Source of the DNA: Planctomycetota bacterium
GTDB lineage: Bacteria; Planctomycetota; UBA1135; UBA2386
DNA length: 64,000 bases
Assembly: GCA_020638655.1 (NCBI GenBank)
Contig: JACKIC010000011.1
Span: 62,001 to 126,000 of the forward strand
Reading direction: 5' to 3'
The translations under genes were made by a program, and so were the position numbers. The notes beneath the pieces were generated by a model. It did no database searches, had not been told where the DNA came from, and saw only the letters and a program-made list of their open reading frames with translations. Below are positions 1 to 7,501 of this stretch, piece by piece; the first letter of the stretch is position 1; the number at the start of each line of letters is the position of its first letter.

Positions 1-1
1 A

Positions 2-424
2 GCGCACCGGCGGTTCGGGCGCGCGGTGGTGGTGGACTGCGGCACCGCGACGACCGTCAACCTCGTCGAGGACGACGGCACGTTCCGCGGCGGCCCGATC
101 GCGCCGGGGCTCGCGGCGTTCGTGGCCGGCATGGCGGCGGTGACTCCGGCGCTGCCGGCGCCGCGGCTCGAGGCAGAGCCGGAGATGCCGCCGCGCAGCT
201 CCCAGGCGGCCGTCGACGCGGGGGTGTTGGTCGGCTACGGCGGTCTGGTCGAACGACTCGTCGCCGACCTGCTGCGTGCGGCGCGCGGGCCGGCGACGGT
301 CGTCGTCACCGGCGGCCGCGCCGAACTCGTACTGCGCCACGCGCGGCTGCGCGCGGAGTCCGTGCCCGATCTCGTGCATCAGGGGCTGCGGCTGCTCGCC
401 GAGGCTTCGCCATGCGGCGGCTGA
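2..424 (+). CDS. coaX: Type III pantothenate kinase, C-terminal part (cut by window edge)
   Basis: This frame is open to the left edge, so the N-terminal half, including the ATP-binding motif, lies outside the window. The visible part has the CoaX signature VVDCGTATTVNLV followed by GGPIAPGL, as in the type III enzymes that phosphorylate pantothenate in the first step of coenzyme A synthesis. A later VVTGGRAELV stretch fits the ASKHA-fold C-terminal lobe. The stop overlaps the next gene by 13 nt, which suggests translational coupling with the GTPase downstream. Family assignment rests on these motifs and on length, since about 140 of the usual 250 residues are visible. Confidence 0.85.
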   Translation, partial: AHRRFGRAVVVDCGTATTVNLVEDDGTFRGGPIAPGLAAFVAGMAAVTPALPAPRLEAEPEMPPRSSQAAVDAGVLVGYGGLVERLVADLLRAARGPATVVVTGGRAELVLRHARLRAESVPDLVHQGLRLLAEASPCGG

Positions 425-1473
425 CCCCAGCCGGTGTCGCCGGCGTCGCCTGTGTGCTGGCCGAACCCGCGGAACGAGCAGCGCTCGCCGCGTGCCTGCG
501 CACCGCCTCGGACCGGCCGTTGTCGCTCGTGCCCGGCGGCGCGCCACGACGCGCGCGGCTGCTGCTCGGCGGACGGGCGGTGGACGACGTGTTGGTCGTC
601 GACCGCGGCGAGGTCGGCGTCGAGCTGCACCTGCACGGCTCGCCGGCGGTGCTCGACCTGCTCGCCGAGGCGTTCGGATTCGTCGCCGCAACCGCGACGA
701 CGCCGGCGCAGCGGCTGCGGCAACAGGCGATCGGAGTCGAGCAGCTCGACCTCGCGCTCGAGCAGGAGGGCTTCGACTTCGACCGGCACCTGGCCGAGCT
801 GCGCCGCCTGCCGCCCGCTGCGAGGACCGCCGCGGTCGCGGCGACGATCGCGCGGTCGCGCGCGGCGCTGGCCCTGGCTACGCCGCGGCGCCTGGTCCTC
901 GTCGGCGCGCAGAACGTGGGCAAGTCGTCGCTGTTCAACCGCCTGCTGTTCCGCGAACGCGTGCTCACCGGCGACGTGCCCGGACTGACCCGGGACCCGA
1001 TCGCCGAGGTGACCACGCTCGCCGGTCATCCCTACGAAGTGGTCGACACCGCCGGCGTGGGGGAGTTCCGCGACGAGCTCGAGGCGCGCGCGTTCGCGGC
1101 CGGCCAGCGGCAGCGCGACGGCGGGCTGGTGCTGTTGGTGATCGACGGCCAGCGCGGTCCGAGCGCGGCCGACCGGGCCCTGATCGCGGCGAGTGCCGAG
1201 CCGCTGCTGATACTGCTCAACAAGTCGGATCTGCCGCCGAGCCCGCGGCCACAGGGCCAGCCGGATGCACTGCCCGATGGCCTGCCCGCGCCGCTGCAGG
1301 TCTCCGCGACCGCCGAGCCCGCCGCGCAGCTGCGGGCGCGGATCGGCGCGGCGCTGCGCGGCATGCGCGGTCTGCCCGAGCCGGGGCCCGTGGGCGGTCC
1401 GGCGGCGCTCGACGAAGCGCAGTGGCGGGCGCTGCTCGCGCTCGCCGAAGGCGCGGTCGCGCCTCGGTTGTAG
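412..1473 (+). CDS. MnmE/TrmE-like GTPase, divergent paralogue
   Basis: This 353-residue protein resembles the tRNA-modification GTPase MnmE but is shorter (MnmE is about 450) and degenerate. The N-terminal part keeps traces of the MnmE fold (LTPAGVAGVACVL near residue 4, ELHLHGSPAVLDLL near 71). The G domain is intact: G1 GAQNVGKS (165-172), T193 in a TRD motif for G2, G3 DTAG (212-215), G4 NKSD (270-273) and G5 SAT (298-300). The C-terminal cysteine-containing CxGK motif needed by true MnmE is absent, so it probably does not make cmnm5U with MnmG. It overlaps coaX and sits 32 nt before pyrB. The exact role is unknown; Era/Der-like ribosome or RNA functions are alternatives. Confidence 0.8.
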   Translation: MRRLTPAGVAGVACVLAEPAERAALAACLRTASDRPLSLVPGGAPRRARLLLGGRAVDDVLVVDRGEVGVELHLHGSPAVLDLLAEAFGFVAATATTPAQRLRQQAIGVEQLDLALEQEGFDFDRHLAELRRLPPAARTAAVAATIARSRAALALATPRRLVLVGAQNVGKSSLFNRLLFRERVLTGDVPGLTRDPIAEVTTLAGHPYEVVDTAGVGEFRDELEARAFAAGQRQRDGGLVLLVIDGQRGPSAADRALIAASAEPLLILLNKSDLPPSPRPQGQPDALPDGLPAPLQVSATAEPAAQLRARIGAALRGMRGLPEPGPVGGPAALDEAQWRALLALAEGAVAPRL

Positions 1474-1505
1474 CGCGGCCGGCGCGCCTGCATGATGCCA
1501 CCCTC

Positions 1506-2852
1506 GTGGGTGACCCAAGCAAGCGCGACCTCGTCTCGATCGAAGACCTAAGCACCGAGGAGATCCTCGAGCTGTTCCAGCACGCCGACGAGTTCCGCGC
1601 CAACCTCAGCGACTGGTCCGACGTCTGTCGCGGCGCGATCATGGCGACGCTGTTCTTCGAGCCCAGCACGCGCACGCGGTTGTCGTTCGAGTCGGCGATG
1701 CTGCGCCTCGGCGGCGGCGTGATCAGCGCCGCCGACAAGGAGAGCACGAGCCGCGCCAAGGGCGAGTCGCTCGCCGACACCGTGCGCGTGGTGGGGGGCA
1801 GCTACGCCGACATCCTGGTCGTGCGCCACCCCGAGGACGGCGCGGCGCGCGTCGCGGCGCGCTACGCGCGGGTGCCGGTGATCAACGGCGGCGACGGCGC
1901 GCACGAACACCCGACGCAGACGCTGTGCGACCTGTACACGCTGTGGAAGGAGAAGGGGCGGCTCGAAGGGCTCGAGGTCGTGCTCTGCGGCGACCTGCGC
2001 TACTCGCGCACGATCCACTCGTTCTGCTACGCGCTGGCGCGGTTCGGGGCCAACATCGTGACGATGCCGTACGCCGGCTTCGAACTGCCCGACTACGTGC
2101 TGCACCGGTTGACGCGCGACTACGGCGTGCAGACGGTCGCGGCCTCGGTCGCCGACCTGCCGGGGCTGGCGGGCAGCAGCAACGCCGCGGCCTACCTGAC
2201 GGCGAGCAAGCCGCACCAGCTGGCGCTGTTCACGAGTCTGACGCGCTTCGAGGTCAACCGCATCGACGCGATCTACATGACCCGCGCGCAGCGCGAACGG
2301 CACGCCGGCGAGGATACGGCCAACTACCCGCGCCTGGGGCGCAACACGCTGGGGGTTGAGGCGGCGCGCGACGCGCGCGTGATGCACCCACTGCCGCGCG
2401 TCGACGAGATCGACTACGACGTCGACGACGACCCGCGCTCGATCTACTTCCGTCAGGCGGAGCTCGGTGTGCCGATGCGCATGGCGCTGATGGCGTTCCT
2501 GCTGGGCAAGATCCAGCTGCGGGCGCGGCCGCCGGCCGCGACCTCGGTCGAGCCCGGGATCGCCGGTGGCGCCGGGCTGCGCTGCCGCAACGAGCGCTGC
2601 ATCACCAACAACGAGGGCGTGCGCTACCTGCAGCGCGACTTCCGTCTGCGCGCCGAGGAGTCGCCGCCGATGCTGGCCTGCGCTTACTGCGAACGCGAGA
2701 TCGAGGCGCGTTTCGTCGCCCAGGAGAGCACCCGGCTGTTCCACCCGCATGCCGCGCCGGCGGTTCAGGCGATCGAGATCGCCAAGCGGATCTACTTCGA
2801 GTCGGAAGCCCAGGCGTTGGCGGCCGGGTTCCAGCCCGCTGCCACGGCGTGA
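1506..2852 (+). CDS. pyrB: Aspartate carbamoyltransferase catalytic chain with fused PyrI-type zinc domain
   Basis: This enzyme condenses carbamoyl phosphate with aspartate in pyrimidine synthesis. The GTG at 1506 gives a 448-residue protein and leaves a short gap after the preceding gene. The frame is open further upstream, but that part is a shadow of the GTPase gene. Catalytic motifs are present: STRTR (54-58), AKGES (84-88), HPTQ (135-138) and HPLPR (294-298). After residue about 340 there is a linker and then a module with C360-X4-C365 and C392-X2-C395. This is the spacing of the zinc site that joins regulatory to catalytic chains in E. coli PyrI. The nucleotide-binding allosteric part of PyrI is missing. 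PyrB-PyrI fusions are known in some bacteria such as Thermotoga; a zinc-domain-only fusion is less familiar. Confidence 0.93.
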   Translation: MGDPSKRDLVSIEDLSTEEILELFQHADEFRANLSDWSDVCRGAIMATLFFEPSTRTRLSFESAMLRLGGGVISAADKESTSRAKGESLADTVRVVGGSYADILVVRHPEDGAARVAARYARVPVINGGDGAHEHPTQTLCDLYTLWKEKGRLEGLEVVLCGDLRYSRTIHSFCYALARFGANIVTMPYAGFELPDYVLHRLTRDYGVQTVAASVADLPGLAGSSNAAAYLTASKPHQLALFTSLTRFEVNRIDAIYMTRAQRERHAGEDTANYPRLGRNTLGVEAARDARVMHPLPRVDEIDYDVDDDPRSIYFRQAELGVPMRMALMAFLLGKIQLRARPPAATSVEPGIAGGAGLRCRNERCITNNEGVRYLQRDFRLRAEESPPMLACAYCEREIEARFVAQESTRLFHPHAAPAVQAIEIAKRIYFESEAQALAAGFQPAATA

Positions 2853-3285
2853 GTCGCCCCCGATTGGCGCATCTCCCTGCTGTCTCGTGCGATATCGCAC
2901 CGCGGGGCCGCGCAGCGCCGGCCCCATGGCGGCTTCCCCGCCGCTATCATGTGCCTGTAACCTCGTTGCCGAGAGAGTCTTGTGCCCTCTTGCCCTGCGG
3001 GGGGGCGACGGCATGATGTTTGATGCTCCGCCCTACAGTCCCCCCTCCATGGGGAGTCGAGTCGTCTCCCCCGACGCCTCGCCCCGTGTTTCGATGTACG
3101 TTTCGCTGGTCCCTCTCGTTGCAACGATCGACGCCGCCATCATTCCGGGCGGGCGCGCGACCCCGTTGCATCTCGAGGTCCTCAGCATGACCGCTCCGTC
3201 GTGCGTCGTCGCGCACGGCTCCGGATCCTGTCGATCCGCAGCCGCGCGCGGCGCCGCCAACGAACTTCAGACCTAGTCGAGGATC
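2853..3285 (+). other. Intergenic stretch with no recognised gene
   Basis: These 433 bases between pyrB and the first large lipoprotein gene hold no convincing coding frame. Short open frames cross it but have no start context or family resemblance. I saw no strong terminator after pyrB and no clear promoter hexamers. It probably holds the 5' leader and promoter of the lipoprotein gene. Confidence 0.5.
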
Positions 3286-6200
3286 ATGGCATTCAATCCC
3301 CGCGAATCCCGTTCGCACGACGTCCTGCAACCTGCCCGCGTGAGCTCTCGCCGCGCGGCGACCGTTGCGGTGCTCGCGGCTGCATTGGCCTTCCCAGCCT
3401 GTAGCGGCAGTGGTGGTGGTTCGACGGGCGGGGCCACCCCCGGCACCGCGCACGCCGAACTGCAGCGCATCGAGTTCGGCCGCCTCGCCGACGTCTACGG
3501 CTATCAGGTGACTCCGGAAGGTCAGTCGATCGCGCTGTTCGCGCGCGACGTGCTGATCGGTCCGGACATCGAAGACGAGCGCGGCACCAACGAGGTCAAG
3601 CGCGACGACGAGATCCTCTTCGACTTCATCGGCTCGGATCCGGACACGCTGCAGCCGCGCCTGTTCATCCCGCGCGACATGACGAGCAACGCGTTCAAGA
3701 CCGCGTTCGAGCGCCTCGACGACCAGGTCCGCGAAGTCACGCCGATGGTCTTCGGCACGAGCGGCCCGGGCCGCCCGTTCGGCGTGGTGCCGCGCAATGC
3801 GGCGATCCGGCTGGTGTTCTCGGGCGACCTCGGCGTCGACGACGCCTTCTTCGTCAATCGCGACGCCAACGGTCAGGTGACCGGGCTGCGCAACACCGAG
3901 GCGGTGCAGTTGCTGCAGATCGTCGGCGACCCGACGCAGCTCGGCGGCTTCTCCCCGGTCCCGGCGCGCATCGTCGTCGGTGCCCGCACGCTGATCCTCG
4001 ACCCGGTGCTGCTCGGCACCGAGGGCCAGCAGTTCCAGACCGCGAACAACGCGGCGGGCCTGCCGGCGTCCCCGGACCAGGTCGGCGCCAACATCCGCGT
4101 CGCGCTGGCACTCGAAGGCCCGCTGTCGATGCCGAGCCTGCGTGAGCCCACGACCACCGGTCTGCGCGGCATCAACAACAGCGGCCGCGCCGCGATCGTG
4201 CGCGACTTCCGCTCGGGCAACTCGAACGACAACTCGGCCGACATCTCGCGCGGCTTCGTCCGCGACGCGCTGCCGCTGCGCATCGTCGGCGAGATCGTCA
4301 TGTATCTCGAGGCCGTCGATTCGGTGAACGAGTTCACGCAGGAGATCACGGTCTACAAGAACGGCGTCAGCCACGAGATCGACCGCGGCGACGTCTTCCG
4401 CATCGTCAGCGACAGCTCGGGCATCCCGTTCGGCGCGGCCGAGGTCGTGGTCGACCCCGATGACGACCAGGGGCAGCCGGACGTGCAGCACGTGCGCGTG
4501 CGCATCCGGCGCCTGGAAGGGCTCGAGAACCTCGATCCCCGCAACATCCCGGGTTACCCGAGCAATGTCGCGCAGCGCGAGCCCTGGCTCGTCGAGAACG
4601 CGCCGAAGGCGATCTGCGTCGCCGAGTTCCGCGCCGGCACCGGCCCGAACAACGCGACGCCCCCCGGCGACGGTGACAACCCCGAGGTCTTCATCTCGTT
4701 CACGCCGGAGCCGCTGCCCAACCTGGACGGGTCCAAGCCCGACCCCAACGAGTTCGTTTCGCCCTACGCGGGTGCGGTGGTGCGCTTCACCAAGCCGGTC
4801 GACATGTCGACCGTGAAGTGGGCCGACACGTTCTTCTTCGCGATGCGCGACCTGACCAGCCAGTCGAGCATCGATGACTTCATCGCCCATGTGCCGAACA
4901 ACAACAACGGCCAGGGCATGGATCCGGCGCAGTTCAACGCGGCCAAGTTCCGTACGCCCTACCTGGTGACGGCGCGCGTGTTCGACGAGGACGGCTCGCA
5001 GACCGCGCTGCGCCTGCAGCCGACGAGCGGCTTCTTCCTCAACGACGCGATGCGCAATCCGGCGCCGAACACGGATTTCCGCTTCTTCCTGCACCTGATC
5101 GCCGACTCGGCCGAGGGCGGCATCCTCGACCTCGCCGGCAACCGCGTCGACCTGCAGGGCACCACTGCGGCGCTCGGCAACGACGTCGTGATCCCGTTCA
5201 CGGTCGACACGCGCATGAACGGCGCCCAGCCGTTCTTCCCCGACAACGTCTCGATCAACATCGTGCGCCGCTTCGCCGATCGCGACGAGGACGCGATGCC
5301 TTCGTACTTCCAGCCTTCGGAAGTGCAGGCTCCGGGCACCCCGCCGACCGCGGCGAGCTACCCGCTCGAGGACCTGTTCGGCGGCTTCGTCTACATCGAC
5401 GGCAAGCTGCAGGCGCGCCCGACCAGCCGCGTCCGCGTCGTCGCCGACAACCTCAACCAGGCGCCCGTGGGGGCGCAGGGCACGGTGCTGCAGTGGTGTC
5501 CGCCGTCGGTGTCGGGTGAAGGTCAGGTGGCCTCCAACTCGGCCACGCAGGTGGTCAACGCCGGCATCCAGAACCCCCTCAACCCCTACGGCTGTCGTCT
5601 GCAGACGCTGTGGCGCGAGGTCGACCTGAGCCTGTCGCGCAGCGATCCGTTCGACTTCAACCTCGACATCGAGCAGATGTACTGGGCGCCCTACACGGGC
5701 ACGACGCTCGTGTTCGACGAGTTCGACCGCGCCAGCCTGTTCCTCGGCCACTCCGAGTTCCGCCCGGCGCCGTGCGTCGGTGACTTCAGCTCGCTGCCGT
5801 CGCTGCCGAATTCGGGCCTGCGCACGGGCTTCCAGAAGAACTTCGTCTGGAACCCCGAGCCGACGGGCGGTGGTGCGACGATCGAGTCGCAGCCGAGCCC
5901 GCACCCGGCCTACGTCGACGCGCCGCTGACGATCGACCCGTCGACGATCGTCTACGAGGTCAACCAGGTGAACCGGTTCCTGCCGCTGCCGACGTTCCAG
6001 AAGCCGTACTTCGTCTATCGCGACGAGACGATGGTGGAGCAGGGCAACGACGCCGGCACCGGCTCGGACGTCACCCCGGGCACCTACAACCCATACATCC
6101 TGTCGCCGTTCGAGCAGGGCCAGGGCCGTCGCTGGGTCGATCTCGACGCCGGCGTCACCTTCGTCAACTCGTTCTGGAACGACGCGCCCAACCGGCAGAT

Positions 6201-7221
6201 CGCCACCACGTCGAGCGCTGACGCCTTCACGGGCGGCCTCGTCGGCAACGTCGCGCTGCCGCTGCTGGCCGACTTCTGGGCCTACTGCGACTCGTCCGAG
6301 CTGCCTGCCGGCAACGGCTACACGGCGCTCGGCGTGAACGGTTGGCAGGTCTCGGTCACCGTGCAGTCGAGCCCGGTGCCGAACTTCCGCATCGTGTCGG
6401 CCGGCCGGCCACCGAGCCCGAGCGGTCCGGCGCAGTGCATCGGTCCGGGCAGCTCGCAGTGGAACAGCGCCTCGGGTGGCTGGACGCCGGGTGGCTCCAC
6501 CAACCCGACCGCGACCGCCAACGCCGACAACACGCTCTACTGGATCATGATGGACGTGCTCAAGCGTCAGAGCGTGATCACCAACGGCTTCCTCGACATC
6601 AACAACCCCAACCGCGTGCCGGAAGGGTACTCCGACCCGCGCCTGGGCCCGTTCTATCTGGCCGGTGGTGTGAGCACGCGACCCAACGACGTCGTGCCGG
6701 TGTTCGGCTACGAGTTCGACCCGCCGCTGTCGAGCCTGCCTGGCGGCACCTCGGTGGTGCCGCAGTTCCGCGCTGCGGGACCGGTCGATGGCACGCCGTG
6801 GTACTGGCAGAAGTGGATCTCCACCGCGAACGCGCTGTTCCCGGCGGATCCCTACAACCAGCAGGACGCGCGCAACCAGCTCAAGCCGACCGCCGACAAC
6901 TTCCCGCTCGATCCCTACAAGGCCGGCGACGCCCACATCCGCAAGTGGGACTCGCGACCGATCCCGGGCACGTCGACGGCGCGCAACTGGTGGACCTACT
7001 TCTACAACCGCACGGTCACCAGCTACGTGTCGGACCCCAACCAGCTCGTCGATCCCGCCTACACGCTGCAGTTCGCGGGCCCGAACGAGACGTTCACCCC
7101 GGCGGACGTGCGCTACGTCAACTGGCGGTTCGTGACCACCAACAACACCGACGCGCAGCCGCCGGTCAGCCCGGTGATCGAGACCTTCGCCCTGTCGTAC
7201 CGCTTCCAGCGCGTGCAGTAG
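3286..7221 (+). CDS. Very large Ig-like lipoprotein (family A, first copy)
   Basis: I cannot assign a biochemical function to this 1311-residue predicted surface protein. The N-terminus has an Arg-rich start, a hydrophobic run and Cys39 followed by a Ser/Gly/Thr linker, as in lipoproteins, although AFPAC is a weak lipobox. A GTG at 3340 would give a tidier 21-residue signal and is a plausible alternative start. Repeated Big_5/SbsA-like segments of the type NAAIRLVFSGDL (about residue 170) and GAVVRFTKPVDMSTV (about 496) suggest tandem Ig-like domains. It is paralogous to the gene at 11159: both share FGRLADVYGYQ/LGRLVDVYSYQ, RDFRSGN, DIEQMYW/DVEQMYW and a C-terminal beta-rich end. A hairpin terminator follows it. 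It is probably anchored to the outer membrane or exported. Confidence 0.85.
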   Translation: MAFNPRESRSHDVLQPARVSSRRAATVAVLAAALAFPACSGSGGGSTGGATPGTAHAELQRIEFGRLADVYGYQVTPEGQSIALFARDVLIGPDIEDERGTNEVKRDDEILFDFIGSDPDTLQPRLFIPRDMTSNAFKTAFERLDDQVREVTPMVFGTSGPGRPFGVVPRNAAIRLVFSGDLGVDDAFFVNRDANGQVTGLRNTEAVQLLQIVGDPTQLGGFSPVPARIVVGARTLILDPVLLGTEGQQFQTANNAAGLPASPDQVGANIRVALALEGPLSMPSLREPTTTGLRGINNSGRAAIVRDFRSGNSNDNSADISRGFVRDALPLRIVGEIVMYLEAVDSVNEFTQEITVYKNGVSHEIDRGDVFRIVSDSSGIPFGAAEVVVDPDDDQGQPDVQHVRVRIRRLEGLENLDPRNIPGYPSNVAQREPWLVENAPKAICVAEFRAGTGPNNATPPGDGDNPEVFISFTPEPLPNLDGSKPDPNEFVSPYAGAVVRFTKPVDMSTVKWADTFFFAMRDLTSQSSIDDFIAHVPNNNNGQGMDPAQFNAAKFRTPYLVTARVFDEDGSQTALRLQPTSGFFLNDAMRNPAPNTDFRFFLHLIADSAEGGILDLAGNRVDLQGTTAALGNDVVIPFTVDTRMNGAQPFFPDNVSINIVRRFADRDEDAMPSYFQPSEVQAPGTPPTAASYPLEDLFGGFVYIDGKLQARPTSRVRVVADNLNQAPVGAQGTVLQWCPPSVSGEGQVASNSATQVVNAGIQNPLNPYGCRLQTLWREVDLSLSRSDPFDFNLDIEQMYWAPYTGTTLVFDEFDRASLFLGHSEFRPAPCVGDFSSLPSLPNSGLRTGFQKNFVWNPEPTGGGATIESQPSPHPAYVDAPLTIDPSTIVYEVNQVNRFLPLPTFQKPYFVYRDETMVEQGNDAGTGSDVTPGTYNPYILSPFEQGQGRRWVDLDAGVTFVNSFWNDAPNRQIATTSSADAFTGGLVGNVALPLLADFWAYCDSSELPAGNGYTALGVNGWQVSVTVQSSPVPNFRIVSAGRPPSPSGPAQCIGPGSSQWNSASGGWTPGGSTNPTATANADNTLYWIMMDVLKRQSVITNGFLDINNPNRVPEGYSDPRLGPFYLAGGVSTRPNDVVPVFGYEFDPPLSSLPGGTSVVPQFRAAGPVDGTPWYWQKWISTANALFPADPYNQQDARNQLKPTADNFPLDPYKAGDAHIRKWDSRPIPGTSTARNWWTYFYNRTVTSYVSDPNQLVDPAYTLQFAGPNETFTPADVRYVNWRFVTTNNTDAQPPVSPVIETFALSYRFQRVQ

Positions 7222-7239
7222 GCGCTCGCTCGCCCGAGA

Positions 7240-7290
7240 GACCGCCCGGCCATTCCCCGGGCCGGCGGTCGCCAACCGCTCTTTTCCTCT
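7240..7290 (+). terminator. Probable intrinsic terminator after the first family A lipoprotein
   Basis: GACCGCCCGGCC (7240-7251) can pair with GGCCGGCGGTC (7260-7270) through an 11-bp stem with one bulged C and a 7-8 nt loop. A pyrimidine tract containing TCTTTTCCTCT follows at 7280-7290. It lies 18 nt after the stop codon. Confidence 0.65.
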
Positions 7291-7379
7291 CCCCTCCCCT
7301 GTCTCGGCTGGTCGTGCCCATGGCGTGGCCGGTTCCCCTGGACCCGACAATCTCCCCCTCAGAGGTCGTGCCCAGGGGG

Positions 7380-7385
7380 TAGACT
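7380..7385 (+). promoter_or_regulatory. Possible -10 element upstream of the 7502 gene
   Basis: TAGACT is an AT-containing hexamer in G+C-rich surroundings and resembles a sigma-70 -10 box. The same hexamer occurs just before the gene at 59414. No good -35 box is visible 17 bases upstream. If used, it would give a leader of roughly 110 nt that carries the two hairpins at 7448-7491. Confidence 0.3.
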
Positions 7386-7447
7386 CCTGCCGGCCCGCGC
7401 CCTCGCGGGTCTGCATCCAGATCTCGAGCCCTGATCCCCAGAGTGTT

Positions 7448-7491
7448 TGGCGGAAGTCACTTCCGCCAGGCAAGACGCCCTAGCGAGGGCG
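7448..7491 (+). promoter_or_regulatory. Two tandem hairpins in the leader of the 7502 lipoprotein gene
   Basis: A perfect 21-bp inverted repeat, TGGCGGAAGT and ACTTCCGCCA around a central C, lies at 7448-7468. It is followed by a second hairpin, CGCCCT-AGCG-AGGGCG, at 7476-7491. The start codon is only 10 nt further on. The first could be an operator for a dimeric regulator or an RNA hairpin; the second looks like an RNA stem-tetraloop close to the ribosome-binding region. The function is not known. Confidence 0.45.
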
Positions 7492-7501
7492 CATTCGCAC
7501 C

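Noticed and set aside
276..1505. A long in-frame extension upstream of pyrB that would add about 410 residues.
   Set aside because: The extension is a shadow of the MnmE-like GTPase in another frame and is Arg/Ala-rich without any domain. ATCase similarity starts just after the GTG at 1506.
2947..7473. A 1508-codon open frame on the minus strand opposite the first lipoprotein gene, and similar long frames at 7457-11167, 11264-15223, 21479-24334 and 49474-53769.
   Set aside because: They are mirror frames of real genes in very G+C-rich DNA, where stop codons are rare. Their products are Arg/Ala/Val-rich, have no family motifs, and cross gene boundaries and terminators.
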